Position numbers and translations under genes: made by a program
Assembly (NCBI RefSeq): GCF_024679245.1
Contig: NC_090176.1
Coordinates: forward strand, 26,109,546 to 26,173,545
Reading direction: 5' to 3'
Length of the DNA stretch: 64,000 nucleotides
Source: Pseudorasbora parva
Taxonomy: Eukaryota; Chordata; Actinopteri; Cypriniformes; Gobionidae
The notes under the pieces: generated by a model
The model's database searches: none
What the model was told of the DNA's origin: nothing
What the model saw: only the letters and a program-made list of their open reading frames with translations
Shown here: in pieces, positions 38,589-52,754 of the stretch
Numbering within the stretch: position 1 is the first letter of the stretch
Layout of the letters: every line of letters starts with the position of its first letter

Positions 38589-41209
38589 AACATACTGTGC
38601 TGTACATACATACACAAGATAAAAAAATCTCCAACAACTCCATCTGTGTGGTCTAATGTGTCTTGTTCATTAGTCTTCCTCTTCTTTCTACTGTTCTCTC
38701 CCACACACCCTTAGCCAGAGCAGTTTGTTGATGAGCACAGCAGATGTTGCGTTCAGGGTCCAGGGAAAATCAGTGGCAGCAGCAATGGTGAGCACTAAAC
38801 TTTTAGATGTGGATGGGGTTTGGCTCTCTCCCCAGCTCCATTCCCTTGACATAAACCTTTGCGACTAGACAGATAGAGGGGAAAAGCCTTCTGACTTAAG
38901 CCTTTGGATTGGATATGAAAAAGTAAAGCTCCTCCTCGTCTATTTGTACAAATAAATACACAAACACACCCATGAATTTAACTAAATAAACCTCTCAACC
39001 ACTCAAAACCTCTCCACTGGTTCTCTCTTGAGGTGAATCAGTGGAGAATCTGAAGAAAAGATGAATCCAAAGAATGAAATCACGCCGACTGCCACTCGTG
39101 TGTTCATATTAGAACAGATAGCAATCTGTCACCAAATGAAAATGGCATAGATGACACTAAGGGAGGGAGCGTGGGATGAAGAGATGGCTTGTAGGAAGCA
39201 GAGAAAGAAGCCTGGACTGATTACCACTGGAATTCCCCAAGTAACTTTATTGAGTCCAATTTGATTTACACCAGCAAAGTTTGGCCACCAGAATGCCAGC
39301 CTTGTGTGAATGCCATTCAGGATTTATTCAGTATGATGAGGCTTGATTTCCAGTCCAGGAGAGTGCCAGAGAGTGTGGATTTTAGTCAAGGTGGTCTGTG
39401 TGTATTTATGGAAGTGAGGCGTAAAGGATGAATTTGCAGCCAGTTTTTTTAACTTTGATTAACTGTCTTGGATTCGTTTGATTTATTTTATTTGAGGTGA
39501 CCTCACAGACGAGGGACTGATACATCTTTGGTGACGGTTCCAAAGTGGAATAAAAAGGTGTAGAAAATAAAATGGAAAGGCGATAAAGAGGAAGGCAGTC
39601 AATTTAAGTAGGGTACTGGGCTAAAGGCACACCTTAATAAAGATGTGCTTTTCACTACTCCTATAGTGTATGAAATACAGAACAAAATATATGTTTTGAA
39701 CATTTATGGAACAACAGATTGTGTGTGAAAATAAATCATAAAAGTGGTTTATTTATTTAAAAATCTCAATTTATGGGGTGTTGAGGGGGCATTTTACCCC
39801 ACACATGGGATAAAGGCTCACCAGCATGTGGCACACGTATTGAACTATTTTCTGTTTATTTTGATGAATAAAATAATTTGTCATTAAAATATGTTAATAT
39901 AGAAATATATAGAAACAAAATCATTAAAAATGTAAAGATTCTGAAGACATTGAAGGAGATCCCAATATAAATGTACAGTAGTAACAATAAGTTATTTTTA
40001 CTATTTTTAAATATGATGGTTTCATTATAAATATTGTGATTATCTCTAAGGTGGACACCCAACTTAATATTTGATACTTACAATCTGAATCTAACCATCT
40101 CATGTCAACAAGTGGAAAAGTCAGCTGGCTGTTTATTATCATGTTAAATATGGTGCCTTTTGACCCAACAGCAGGGGGTGCCTTTTACCCAAATACAATA
40201 CTATTTACATAATTTAATTTACATACTGTTGCATAATTACCTTGAACAAAACTGACAAACCTTAACAATATTTTCAATTATTTTAGTGTTTCTTATTTGC
40301 TACTTAAATCTACAAAATTTTTAAAAACATCAAATATTAGATCAATTGAGCGCAGAATCAACTTTGTGCTGCTGCCTGTGATCACATCAAAGATCAGACA
40401 CATTTCCATGTGCATCTTGAAAAGCGGATGTTTTGGAATGTGCTGAAGCAAGTTTTTGTGCCATCTTGTGGTTTAGTGGAAAATAAAATCAAAAGAGCCG
40501 TTGACCCCGTGGAGACTTTAGTCCCATTGTACCCTATAGTCTTAAATGACGTATAGGACAGAGATTTAAAAGTGGGGCTTATAGAAGTGTTAATGTGGTT
40601 TGTGATGTGCTGGGGCCAATCTGGGGTGCCAATGGACAAACTAAAGCAGTAGTCCGGACAGATTAGAAGAGCTAAGTGGGCTGCTGGGTAATTTTAGAGA
40701 GTTGCTGACAATAATGAGGATGATAATGCAGTTCTACAGACTGAGAGAGAGATGACACGCATCATATCTTGACAGTTTTCCATTCTTGAGTTTTATTTGC
40801 GGGATGGCAGAGATGCTGAAATCTGATCTTGAACTTTTAACTAGGCTCTCTGAAAATATTAAAACAGAAAGGCGATGTTAAGTTAAAGGAGAAGTTTCAG
40901 CTAAATCTTAATCTCCTGGAGAAGTGATGTCTGAATCCTTCATTTGAATCAGCTCTTATCAAATGAAGAAGTTGGTCCTGTTCCCAAACCACACTGATCC
41001 CTCTGCTCTCGAATTACTCTCACGGTACTTTGATGTCGTACACTCATCAGTCCACGCAAAGCCACTTCAAGTCGAGCACACCTAATGTGTTACGTTTCAG
41101 TGTTTTGCATCATGCTATTATAATTATTCTTCTAATGTCCTCTGGAAATAAACACAGTTGTGTACGTTACCAGTCAATGTTTTTTTTTTAACTAGTGTTT
41201 TTGTTAATA

Positions 41210-41705
41210 CACTTTTTGTTAAGTAGTTTGTTTTGTTTTAAGTCTCTTCTGCTCACCAATGCTGCATTTATTTGAACAAAATACATTAAAACAGTAATAT
41301 TGGGAAATATCATTACACATAATAATTATTATTTTAATACATTTTAAAATGTAATATATCTCTGATGTCAAAGCTGAATTTTCGGCATCATTTCTCCATC
41401 TTCAGCATCACATGATCCTTCAGAAATCATTCTAATATGGTGATTTGCTGCTCAATAAACATTTCTTATATTTATTTATCAGTGTTAAAAAACAGTTGCT
41501 GCTTATTTTGTGGTAACAGTTTTTTCAGGATTCTTTGAATAGAAAGCTCAATAAACAGCATTTATTTGAAATGGAAATATTTTGTAACATTCTATGTCTT
41601 CACTGTCGTTTTTTAATCCAATTTAATGCATCCTTGCTGAATAAAATTATTAATTTCTTTAAGAATATTACAGTCAGTGTCCCCATACTTTTTGATTGTA
41701 GTCTA
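41210..41705 (-). repeat. Dispersed repeat, reverse orientation, near full length
   Basis: It includes AAGTCTCTTCTGCTCACCAA, GAATTTTCGGCATCATTTCT, CACATGATCCTTCAGAAATC and ATTCTAATATGGTGATTTGC. It ends about 590 bases upstream of the man1a2 exon at 42299, in inverted orientation to the copy at 44430-44945. Confidence 0.8.
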
Positions 41706-41740
41706 TCCACTGGTTTGTTTTTCCCTGAACATGCTCTGCC

Positions 41741-42498
<758 letters not shown>

Positions 42499-43339
42499 TA
42501 GACGCAGTGATATCTCAGGACGCTGTTGTTTCACAGTGGTAAGCCGTATACTTTGGCAGCCAACTAACACAGCTGTATTAACAGTCGTTCGCCACCTCAT
42601 AACTCCTCAAAGACTTCAGTCCTCAGCGTGTGTGAATATTTCAGGTTTTGATCAGATTGTGGTGGCACTACGTGAAAAGCATGTGGCGAGAAAAGAGTTG
42701 ATGTGACACATCACCGTATCCAGGAGACAAGACTGGCGCCATGGAAACAATGCGATCCGCCGGAGCTCTGCCTCCAGAATTAGCTAGAATTAGATGTCAG
42801 AGAATGAGCGGGCCAGCAAGTGGCCCCAGGGGCCCTGTGTCTCCTGCTCGCCTTCTCCGTCTGCATTCACATTCTAACCCATTAATGGGATTTCTCCAGT
42901 TTCTCTCCCTATCAGTTGTTTTTCCGGCCTCTCCTTCATCAGATATGGAGAACCTGTCTTCTCGGCTTTATCATCTCTCTGGATTTGTTGTGTCATTTTT
43001 CTCCGGTCTCCCTTCTGCTACCTTTCTTTTAGAAGGACTCACCGTGCCTGAAATCTCCTCTGTGTGTTTAGTTCATCTTTCTGGCTTTTTGAGCAGTGAC
43101 CTAATTTCTTCTCTCTCCCCTCCTCACTGTTACTTTTGGACAAGTGTATCTTACGAAGCATGTGCACTCTAAGGGATGACTCACACTTGGACCGTTGGGT
43201 CTGGCAGTTGAGGGCTCAGCGTGTCACAGTGGGATGGAGGTGCTGGAAGGATTTTTTGGAGTAGGGGAATAAACTGCAGAGCATAGGGCAAGGAAGGGAA
43301 GTGTGTGAAATGGCAGCACAACTGTTTTCAACATTGAAA

Positions 43340-43440
43340 GTAGCAGTAAATGTTTCTTGAGCAGCAAATCAGCATATTAGAATGATTTCTAAAGGATCAT
43401 GTGACGCTGAAGACTAGAGTAATGAAAATCATTGGGGTCA
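43340..43440 (+). repeat. Fragment of the dispersed repeat, + orientation
   Basis: TCTTGAGCAGCAAATCAGCA then TATTAGAATGATTTCTAAAG and GGATCATGTGACGCTGAAGA. Confidence 0.75.
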
Positions 43441-44429
43441 GAAACATCTGATTGAACCCCACCGACATTCATTATATGTGTAAAAACACACTGAGACCTT
43501 TTTAAAAATAGCTTTGCTTGTGTTCCGCAGAAGAAAGAATGCATGTCTGTCTCTCTCTCTCCCTTTCCTTGCTTCTGTTGTGATGATGGATGAGGCTGCC
43601 TGCCATCAGCATTAATCGCAGCTGTTAAACCAAAAACTGAATTAATGGACCTTGGTCAGGAAACGGTCATATCTGAATTAATCTGGTGCACGTTCACTTT
43701 TGTCAAAATTAATAGACATGCTAAATGAATGCTAAGTGAAAGGGGTTGGTTAAAGCATGTTCTTGTCTTATCAAATTAGTGTAAAACCTAGTCAATATAA
43801 GATGCTTTAGAAGCGTTCTGTTCAGAACTGGAAAACCTGCTTGTATTTCATAAGCAGTATACAACACAGGTGCTGTTTTTAGGTGCCGTGGATTATGGGA
43901 TTGTGAGACGGCTAAAACAGGATTTTGGGAGCTTGGAGTACAACCATGCCATTGATATATAGTGTTAAGATTGTTTTGTTTTTTCTCTTCTGCATTGGTT
44001 GAATTGGTTATTTTGCCGTTGTATACCTTTAAGATATAGTACTTGTGTATTAAGCTGCTGTTTGTGGTGCAGTCTTTGTGTGAGTGGAAAACAGCTTCAT
44101 GGTTATTTTCTCTAAATAAAGGTTGAAGCTGACAAAAATGGATGTTGATGATACGAACACACACACAGGCTCTGCTCCAGCATTCATTTCTGTCTCACTG
44201 AGAGATCTTTTAATCAGCTTTGATGTAGAATTGAAGTTCATTTGACAGTGCTGCATGCCTTCAGGAAGTAAAAATCCCTTTCATTTTCTCCTTAAAGATT
44301 GTTTTTAGCAATACTATTCTTGTAATCTCAAATTGAATATATATTTGAATATTTTGCACACAAAAAACCTATTTATCATTCAAACTTTTGGGATAAGTAA
44401 GGTTTTTTGTTTTGTTTTGAAATTAAATA

Positions 44430-44945
44430 AATGTATACTTTAAAATTAATGATTTTATTCAACAAGGATGCATTAAGTTGATCAAAAGTCACAGTTAAGA
44501 CATAATCTTACAAAATATTTATTTTAAAATGACTGTGGTGTGAAAGAGCTCCCTTTTGAGCTATTTGCGAAAGAAAGCAAAACAATCGACAAATCATTTT
44601 TCCTCCATATCATATTTTTTTCGCTCACTCATTTTTCCAACCTTGTCCCTTTAGAGGCTCCGTACATTTCAACTTTATCAAAGAATCCTGAAAAATGTGT
44701 CAATTTTCCACGAAAATATAAAGCAGCACGAATCAAAATAATAGTTTCTTGAGCTCTAAACCAGCATACTAGAGTGAATTCTGAAGGATCATGTGACCAT
44801 CAAGACTGGCGTAATGATGCTGAAAATTGATCTTTGCCATCACAGGAATAAATTAAATTAAATGTTTTATTTTTTATTGTAATAATATTTTTACAATATT
44901 ACTTTTGATTAAATAAATGCAACCTTGGGGAGACTTTCAAAACCA
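44430..44945 (+). repeat. Dispersed repeat, + orientation, near full length
   Basis: It runs from AACAAGGATGCATTAAGTTG through TGAAGGATCATGTGACCATC and CTGGCGTAATGATGCTGAAA to TTGATTAAATAAATGCAACC. A diverged insertion or unrelated stretch interrupts it near 44545-44650. Confidence 0.75.
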
Positions 44946-45075
44946 TAAAATCTTACCGCAAAACCTTTAAATGGTTATATATCAATGACTTTAAGTTATA
45001 AGTTTGATATTGTACAGGTGTCATTCGTTTTGTATTGTAATCATTTTATTTGATATCATTTGCCATGCTCTGATA

Positions 45076-45293
45076 CACTCTCACAAAAAAAAGGTACAGT
45101 GCTGTCACCGGGGCGGTACCCTAAGGTAAAAAAGTGAAAAGGTACATCTTTGTACCTTACTCACCCCTAAAGTACTCATATGAGTACCTTAAAAGGTACA
45201 TATCAGTACTTTAAGAATGCATATTAGTACCTTTTCGGTTTTGTACCTTAGGGTACCGCTCCAGTAACAGCAGTGTATCTTTTATTCTGAGTG
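45076..45293. mobile_element. Foldback MITE rich in GGTAC, TA-flanked
   Basis: The ends CACTCTCACAAAAAAAAGG and CTTTTATTCTGAGTG are inverted repeats flanked by TA. Internal GGTACCCTAAGGTA and TACCTTAGGGTACCG mirror each other, and AGTACTCATATGAGTACCTT is palindromic. It lies 137 bases upstream of the catalytic-Glu exon of man1a2. Confidence 0.85.
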
Positions 45294-45400
45294 TAGGATG
45301 CCATATTCATTTCCTCATTGAAGATGTTACTATGCAATCATGGGAAATACTTTGGGATTCAAGGACCATGAAAAAGTAGGCAAAAACTATTTTGCTCTAA

Positions 45401-45628
<228 letters not shown>

Positions 45629-45793
45629 TGAAGATCTGGACAGAGAGAGTTCACCTCAGGGCAATGATGTTGGCTTAGAGAACTAAGAACAGCTTTTTCA
45701 GAGGAAATAAATGTCCCTCTCTCAAGCCCATGTTAATTAACGCTGTCCTTCTGTCTTATCTGCCCATGGGCATTAATGGAGAAGGGCACAAAT

Positions 45794-45904
<111 letters not shown>

Positions 45905-46507
45905 CCATCACTAAGCAGCGTATCTCTTCCGTTGCATATCATAATGTTCTTTTCCTTTTAGTCTGAAGGTGAAAATGCAAAGGAATTAAACTGCAGCCAT
46001 GCGGCACGACCTCGCTGCCACTCCACACACTTCATTGAATGGGTTTAGATACTGGACTCGCTACACTTGCATACAAAGTCATCACATTGGTCTGTCCCCT
46101 GCCTGCCTCTCTGTCCCTAGTGACCTTTTGTTCTGTTAGTACAGTGTTTTGATATGCCTGGGCGTCAGGCCTCAGTTCCTGCACAGTCACACTATGTTCA
46201 TCTGAGTGTTTCCCACATACGCGCTGTCATAGACATGCTATACAGCATGTGCTGAATGTTGGAGGCAGAGTGTCAAATTTACTAGTGCTTGTACTGCCAC
46301 TGAAAAACGCACAGTGAAGTCATCTGATTAAATGAATTTTTTCTAAAGACATTAAATCTTAAATCATTAACGCTGCATTTATATATCTAGCATATAGTCT
46401 CCAAAAAGGGATTTTTTTTAATCCTATTTAGGAAACATTACGTTAGCAGATATCCGAATCAAAACAAGCACTGATGTTATGAGAGACATTGAAATGATGG
46501 TGTAGCT

Positions 46508-47257
46508 TAGAGGGATAGTTCACCCAAAAATGAAAATTAGCCCATGATTTACTCACCCTCAAGTCATCCTTGGGTGTATATGACATTCTTCTTCCAGACG
46601 AATAAATGTTGTTATATAAATCCTGGGTAATCCAAGCTTTATAATGGCAGGGATTGTTGTTCTGTTTTTGAAGTCCATAAAAATGCATCTGTCTGTCAAA
46701 TACTGTGCTCCACACGGCTCCGGGAGGGTAATAAATTAATTGAATTGATGCATTTGTGTAAGAAAAATAGCCATATTTAAAACTTTATAAAGTAACGTTT
46801 CGGCCGATCCTTCTGTATTCAGTTTATGGGAAAAGTGTTGAAAGTGCCTCTGCAGTTCAAAGGCTTGCGCTACCAGGTACACTCATCAGACGTTGTGTAT
46901 GCATCTTGAACTCCGAGAACACAATTTTCCACGGATGATGATTGGCCGGAACTTTCATTAAAAAAGTTTTAAATATGGATATTTTTCTTACACAAATGCA
47001 ATGATTTGCTTCAGAATGCCTATATTAACCTCCCGGAGCCGTGTGGAGCATGTTATTTGACGAACATATCTATTTTTATGGACTTCACCAAATAATCCAT
47101 AAAGCTTGGATTAGCCAGGACTTTTTAAATATAACTCAGCTTTTATACGTCTTAAAGAAGAATGTCATATACACCTAGGATGACTTGAGGGTGAGTAAAT
47201 CCTCTAATTGTCCTCTAATGGGGCTAATTGTCATTTTTGGATGAACTATCACTTTAA
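46508..47257. mobile_element. Foldback MITE, about 750 bp
   Basis: The left TTAGAGGGATAGTTCACCCA followed by AAAATGAAAATTAGCCC is mirrored by the right GGGGCTAATTGTCATTTTTG followed by GATGAACTATCACTTTAA. The arms include TCACCCTCAAGTCATCC and GGATGACTTGAGGGTGA. Inner arms repeat the CTCCCGGAGCCGTGTGGAGC theme in both orientations. Partial copies lie at 4155-4669 and 59956-60437. Confidence 0.88.
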
Positions 47258-47411
47258 ACAAAAAGCATTGCTGGGTAGATATTAATTTTAAGTTGTTATT
47301 TTAAATATATTGTAAATGTAAATATAGCGTGTTTTTTACATTTTAGATTGTCTTTGTTGTCATCCCTCACTGAAACGTAAGCATTAGAAGCACTAATAAT
47401 TAATAACCCAG

Positions 47412-47560
47412 TTAAAGGTGCACTATGTAGTATTTTTGCAGTAAAATATCCAAAAACCACTAGGCCATTCTTATGTATTTTTTACAGTTGAGTACTTACA
47501 ATATCCCAAATGTTTCCAACTATTTGTAAATTGTTAGAAAGTTGCATAGTGCACCTTTAA
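47412..47560. mobile_element. Short TTAA MITE (TTAAAGGTGCACTATGTAG)
   Basis: TTAAAGGTGCACTATGTAGT at the left is mirrored by TTGCATAGTGCACCTTTAA at the right. At 149 bases it looks like an internally deleted relative of the longer elements at 29575-30227 and 59290-59959. Confidence 0.85.
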
Positions 47561-49039
47561 ATATAATCATTTGTAAATCTCAAAATTAATATCCATTTTG
47601 CTCTACATTTGTTGTGATGCATAAATTCACTTGCAGCATTTGAAATTGTGGATTTTAGTTTCATATTTTATTAATAATTTAATAATTAGACAAAATAGTA
47701 TATTGTTTTAATATTGGTAATTCATACTGTACATAATATGAAAATGATCTTCTTATTGCTATTGCCCAGAACTACCTTTAATTTGGAGCTTTAATTCCAT
47801 TTTTTTTTATTATCACTTTTTCATAAAGATGTGCATACTCTTCTGGTAGATATAGTATCTACAGCATTATGGGAACCCATGAGCAAAGATGGCAGATTTA
47901 AAATTACTTTCTTTCAGGGGATCATGCAATAGCCAAGAAGTGACCTTTGAGATGTATAGGAGTGCTAATGAAAAGCATTCTCTAGTTATTATACTCTAGA
48001 TCTCCTTGGTTCAGGAAGTGTCTCTATATATGTCCCCTATATGCATTGTAGCCCGCACAGAGCTGATGGTAAAGGGAGGGACTGAAGGCTGAATATTGTA
48101 GTCTGAAAATCCATGCCTCTTTTAATTAGAGATTCTTGATCAGGCATGATGGAGAGAGTCGATGAGGGTAGTAGAGGGAGAGTCAAGAATAGAGAGAAAT
48201 GTGTACTGGACTGATGTCCAGTTGGTGTTTTTTAGGCTGGAGAAGAGAATCTGATCTAAAGACAGAGGACTTTGTACTTCTATCAGCTCTGGAGGGTCTC
48301 TCTCCTGTGCAAGACCACATCCTCCATCCCTCCCTCCCTCCCTCTCTCTCTCTCTAGCCTGTCAGCCGGCTCCAGCAGAACCCCTGTGCTGTGATAGATG
48401 ATGTTTACTCTGCTGTCCCTCTGTCCCCTCTTCCACTGTCTTTTGGTCCTCTTGTTTTTTTTTTTTTTTATCCTTTTCTTTCATCTCCCTTTCTCAGTCT
48501 CCCTTCCATGTTCCTCAGCTCCTCTCCCCCCTTTGGTGCATGTTGTGTATCAACCCAGGATCATTGGAAATGTGTTTCTCTTTTTACAAAATATACATAT
48601 AAAATACAATTCACTGCAGTTTCTAGTTGAAATAAATACTAGAGGCAGTAAAACACAAACAACTTCACTTGTTTCACACAAATTACAATTACTGGGCAGA
48701 TTATTGACATTTGGACACTTTGGACATTTCAAATGCCATGAAACGTGCTACAAATCCTCATTTTGCAAAAATGTATACACATGCTGTTTAATAAACCCAC
48801 ATCTGCAATGGAGAAAAAAGCATCGCTCATATAGTCATATAGTCAAATGTCACATCTCTTTTGGACATGTCACCTGATAAGTGCAGTGAAATATTTCTCC
48901 TTTTGCAGAAATGTCACATACATATTTCAAAATAGCCTGGATTGGTTATATTTTAGTTATTATTTGTATTATTAGTGGAAGCAACATGGCTATTTGTTGG
49001 TATTAGCTAGTGGGATAGCAGATTTCTTTCTCTATGGCC

Positions 49040-49275
49040 CGGTCTCAAACGGTATCCTCCAGGTCCACACTTTGTGATGTAATGCAGACTTGACTGTCAG
49101 TTAGATGCAATGTAGTGTGCATAGAAACTACCATGTTTGTGTTGGTGTTTGCAAGCTCCCTTTTGAAACCTAAAATGACAAATGGGACACCCTGCGGTTT
49201 TGTGGACTTCACGGACATGCGCATGTTGTAAAGCCGCAAGTGCGTATGAAGTGTGATATTTGAGACTGTAACTGT
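49040..49275. mobile_element. Possible short inverted-repeat element (GGTCTCAAA)
   Basis: CCGGTCTCAAACGGTATCC at the left and GTGTGATATTTGAGACTG at the right are short imperfect inverted repeats. Support is weak. Confidence 0.4.
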
Positions 49276-49667
49276 GTTAAAGAAATGCTTGTCAAAAAAA
49301 GCACAACTGAAGTTGTACCCTGAAATAATGATATTGTTGTTTATGGAAAATGTAGTCCTCTGAGCAACATTATTTTGCTACAGGCCTCAGCTTTTTGTTG
49401 CTCTAAATCATTTGCAAGTTATTTCAAGTGTTCAGCTTCTTTTTTGTGCACTTTGTTGAAAATGAGAGGGAGAGAAAGATGGAAAGTATTGGGTTAAGTT
49501 TGAGATGATGTGAATGAAAGAAGTTTAATACAGCAGTCCACTCAGCAACCCATCTTCATTAGAGAGGAGATGAGATGACTGATGATGGAAAGTGGTGTGC
49601 ATTTCTCTCTTTTCGTTTTATTTGTTTATTTTATTTTTTATTTTTTTCTCATACACTTATGTCTTAA

Positions 49668-50100
49668 AGGGGTATGAATTGAGAAATCAACTTTTCCTTG
49701 AGCCTTTGATATATATATATAAAAGGTCATGATAATATAAGAATATCCTGTAAGTTTCAGAGCTGAAAACTTCCTTGTTAGTCAAAGAAAAGCTTTTATA
49801 GACACCAGGCCCAGAAAACGAGGCTCTCAAATCAATGACGTAATAGAAGGTTGCAACGCCGCCTCTATGTGTACGCTGCTTCTGTAGCTCCGCCCCACCA
49901 ACTCGCGGAGTTAGACTGATCATGTTACTGAGCAATAAACATGCCAAAGATAGCAAGATAATCATTTGTAAATGTTGTAAAAAGACACAGACACTGGGTT
50001 TGCAGATATATTGAGATTAAAACACAATGCTGTGCCTTCTATATTGGATCCGACAGGAATGGTGCAACACACTTATGTGAGTAAAACATGTTTTTTTATA
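49668..50100. repeat. TTAAAGGGGTATGAATTGAG-type element fragment
   Basis: It starts CTTAAAGGGGTATGAATTGA, followed by GAAATCAACTTTTCCTTGAG. It resembles a dispersed cyprinid TTAA-type element with a GC-rich middle (CGCCTCTATGTG, GCTCCGCCCCACC). The right end was not located. Confidence 0.5.
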
Positions 50101-50813
50101 TGCGATAGTATTGCATTGAGATTGTACTGATCATGTGTGTTACATGTCTAACAGAGCATACCAACACTGTCACAGGCTGGGGAATCCCTTATTTGTTGGT
50201 TCTTTGCGATTCAGGTTCAGACTCCTAGGGCTCGTGCAACCCAACGTCCCGGGGCTATGTGTTTTCCAGACGGGCTACCAAAACATAAGCATGTTGGCAG
50301 GCCGGTGAATCTCAAATAGTAAAATAACATTAATTTCTTGATCTCCGTTGTGTTTGAAGAGCGCACGCATGTGTGGGGGGTCCACACTTATATCCACCTT
50401 TTTTTATATAATAAAAAAACAAATCAATCACGGGTGGATGAGAGATAAATCATTGTGTTTATTTGATAAATAATTTTTGAGACTAAGCTGTCAGATAATT
50501 GTTTCAAGACAATTCGTCCCTCACGTGAACTGAAATGGGAGCTGAAGCTCATTAAATATGCATGTGGCACGCCATCAAAACCCAGCATTCAGGAGACGGC
50601 CTCTAAACCAGTGTAGAAAATAGCCTAGTACTTATTAGTGATGTATTTGAAAGTAAAAACCACACGTATGTCATAAGTTGACCTCAGACAACAGTATCAA
50701 AAAAAAATTAAAAGCCAGTGCATGACACGTTTAAAATAACTTAATAATAATTTGTAGTTTTTGTTATTAGGCAAATCATTTAATTTTATTTATAAATAAT
50801 ATATTTTTGTATT

Positions 50814-51001
50814 TGTGGCGAGATGGATGAGTGAGAGACATGGGAGGAGCGAGTGAGACCGGGGTAACACTCAACGTAACGTAACGTCCAGGCCTGGTCC
50901 TCTCCCGTCCTTCACTGGTGTCGCTCGTCCTTATATGCAGCTGAGCTCCCTCATGAGAGGACTCGCTCCTCCCAAGTCTCTCGCTTCTCCACCTCGCCAC
51001 A
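50814..51001 (-). mobile_element. Solo-LTR-like or TRIM-like element
   Basis: It has 188 bases bounded by TGTGGCGAG and CTCGCCACA, so it starts TG and ends CA on either strand. The flanks GTATT and GTATC match at four of five bases, as expected for a slightly decayed five-base duplication. On the minus strand it contains GCATATAAGG, a TATA-box-like site, and a GAGGGAGCTCAGCT segment. No internal retroelement genes are nearby. Confidence 0.5.
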
Positions 51002-52729
51002 GTATCATAATTGTTTTATTTTATCTATTACATTGGATAGTTTACCTAAAGGCACTTTATTAGATGTTTGATGTGAAGAAAAGCGAGAAGCACTTGTTCC
51101 TTTCTGGTCATTAAAGTGACTGGCTCAATAACCGTTTTAAATAACTCTTTCTAAATACATCTTGGAATATGCATTTTTATCGATTTGTTTTTTCCTTCTG
51201 TGGTTAAGACCCTCATAAAAAAATGTTCCCGGTACCGCACCGGCAAGCCAGCAGTTTTGGATGACTTTAAGGTCTCAGACCTTTCCAGTGGATCTAGACA
51301 GCACATTTATTCTTATCTTTGAAAGACAAAGACTGTGCAAAAAAATCAAATATCATTTTTTCACCTTTTGCTCTGGCAGATAATCAGACATTTTGGCAGT
51401 TCTTTCTGAGATGGTTCAATTACAGTATGTTTGACAGCCCAATTGCTGTACAAATCAGTAGGTTTATTTTTGTTGTTGTTTTTTGACAGTGCAGATGGAG
51501 GTTTTATTTCTTAGCATAGCATTACTTCAAGCCAAATAGGATCATAGGCTCTAAGTGAAGAACATAGGCAAATATTTGTTCTTTGTCTCTATTTACGCAT
51601 TTATTTCAGCTGAGATGGTGTGAGGAAACGGTGTTTGCTCCTGGCGTTATGCAGCAGTTAGCTTTCTATCTCCCTCTCGTCCTCACCATCACTCTCTCTG
51701 TTGATGCGCTGTCCTGTGGTTGTATATCCTTCACTGTGGCAGAGAATATGCGGTGTCACATTAGGGAGCAGCAGACTCTTCTGCTGTCAAACACAGATCT
51801 CATCAAAGGCAGAACAGAACCGCAGCCCCGGGCCCAGCAGAGGCAAGATAAGGACAGAGATTTAAGAAGGGATTTGATGGATGAGAAAATGTTTGTCAAC
51901 TACTCATCTGCGTGTTTGATGTGCTGCAGACTTTGGTCATGCCATTACCCGTCAAATCTCCTCTTGGAATACAAATAACTGGCCATCCACACTGAAATTT
52001 CCTTATAAACATATCTGGTTTTCTAGGAGCCTCAGGTTTGTAGCTGTATTACTTGGTTTGTAGATGAGAGTGAGTCCAAAAACACCCTGGAAACTGCCAG
52101 AAAGATGTTCTATGAGCTGTTAAGTTAACATCATTGAGCGTCTAACGAGTGGTTATATAAAGGCTTGTTGGCTTTATGCATTGTACATCTAGACCACCGG
52201 TGTTAGTGTTTATTTTGAAATCCCATCTGCGGTTTTGTTTGCCACACTCATCGATGTAAAATGAGACACACCGTATGCTGGGCCAGCTGAGAACTGGGAC
52301 AAAATAATTGGTCAATCTTATGAAAAGTCTCCAGGTGTTATTTCATCCCAAAAAACATTAAGAGGTTTTGCATCGATTTTTCTCTCATAAAAGTATTTCT
52401 CCAGTATCTTATTATTGTAATGTAGAAAGCATTTCTTATTATCTGTAAAGTTTAATAAATTATTGGATTTTATACATCATGGTAAGAATAGTTATACTGC
52501 TTTTATGCTGATTTAGAACATCATCTAATCTAATGCAAATCATCATTGAAAAAAATGGAAATTTAAAAATATTATAAAATATGATTATTTTGTGTTTTAA
52601 AAAATTAACAATACAGTAAAATACAACATTCGGTGCAATTTTACTTTATACATGTACACAATCTAAATGCCATTGTAGTGAGAAGAGTTTTTTTTTCCAT
52701 GTAGGCTTAAATAATAATAGGCTTAATGC

Positions 52730-52754
52730 AAAAAAAAAAAAAAAAAAAAAAAAA
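52730..52754. repeat. Poly-A run
   Basis: 25 adenines, not obviously attached to a retroelement body. Confidence 0.9.

Noticed and set aside
43721..44164. A 147-codon minus-strand frame
   Set aside because: AT-rich composition, no conserved motif, and it lies within the man1a2 intron on the opposite strand.
48391..48877. A 159-codon + strand frame rich in Leu, Phe and Ser
   Set aside because: It arises from a T/C-rich tract; the hydrophobic appearance is compositional.
50776..51000. A 74-codon minus-strand frame
   Set aside because: It coincides with the LTR-like element and its translation has no recognised domain.
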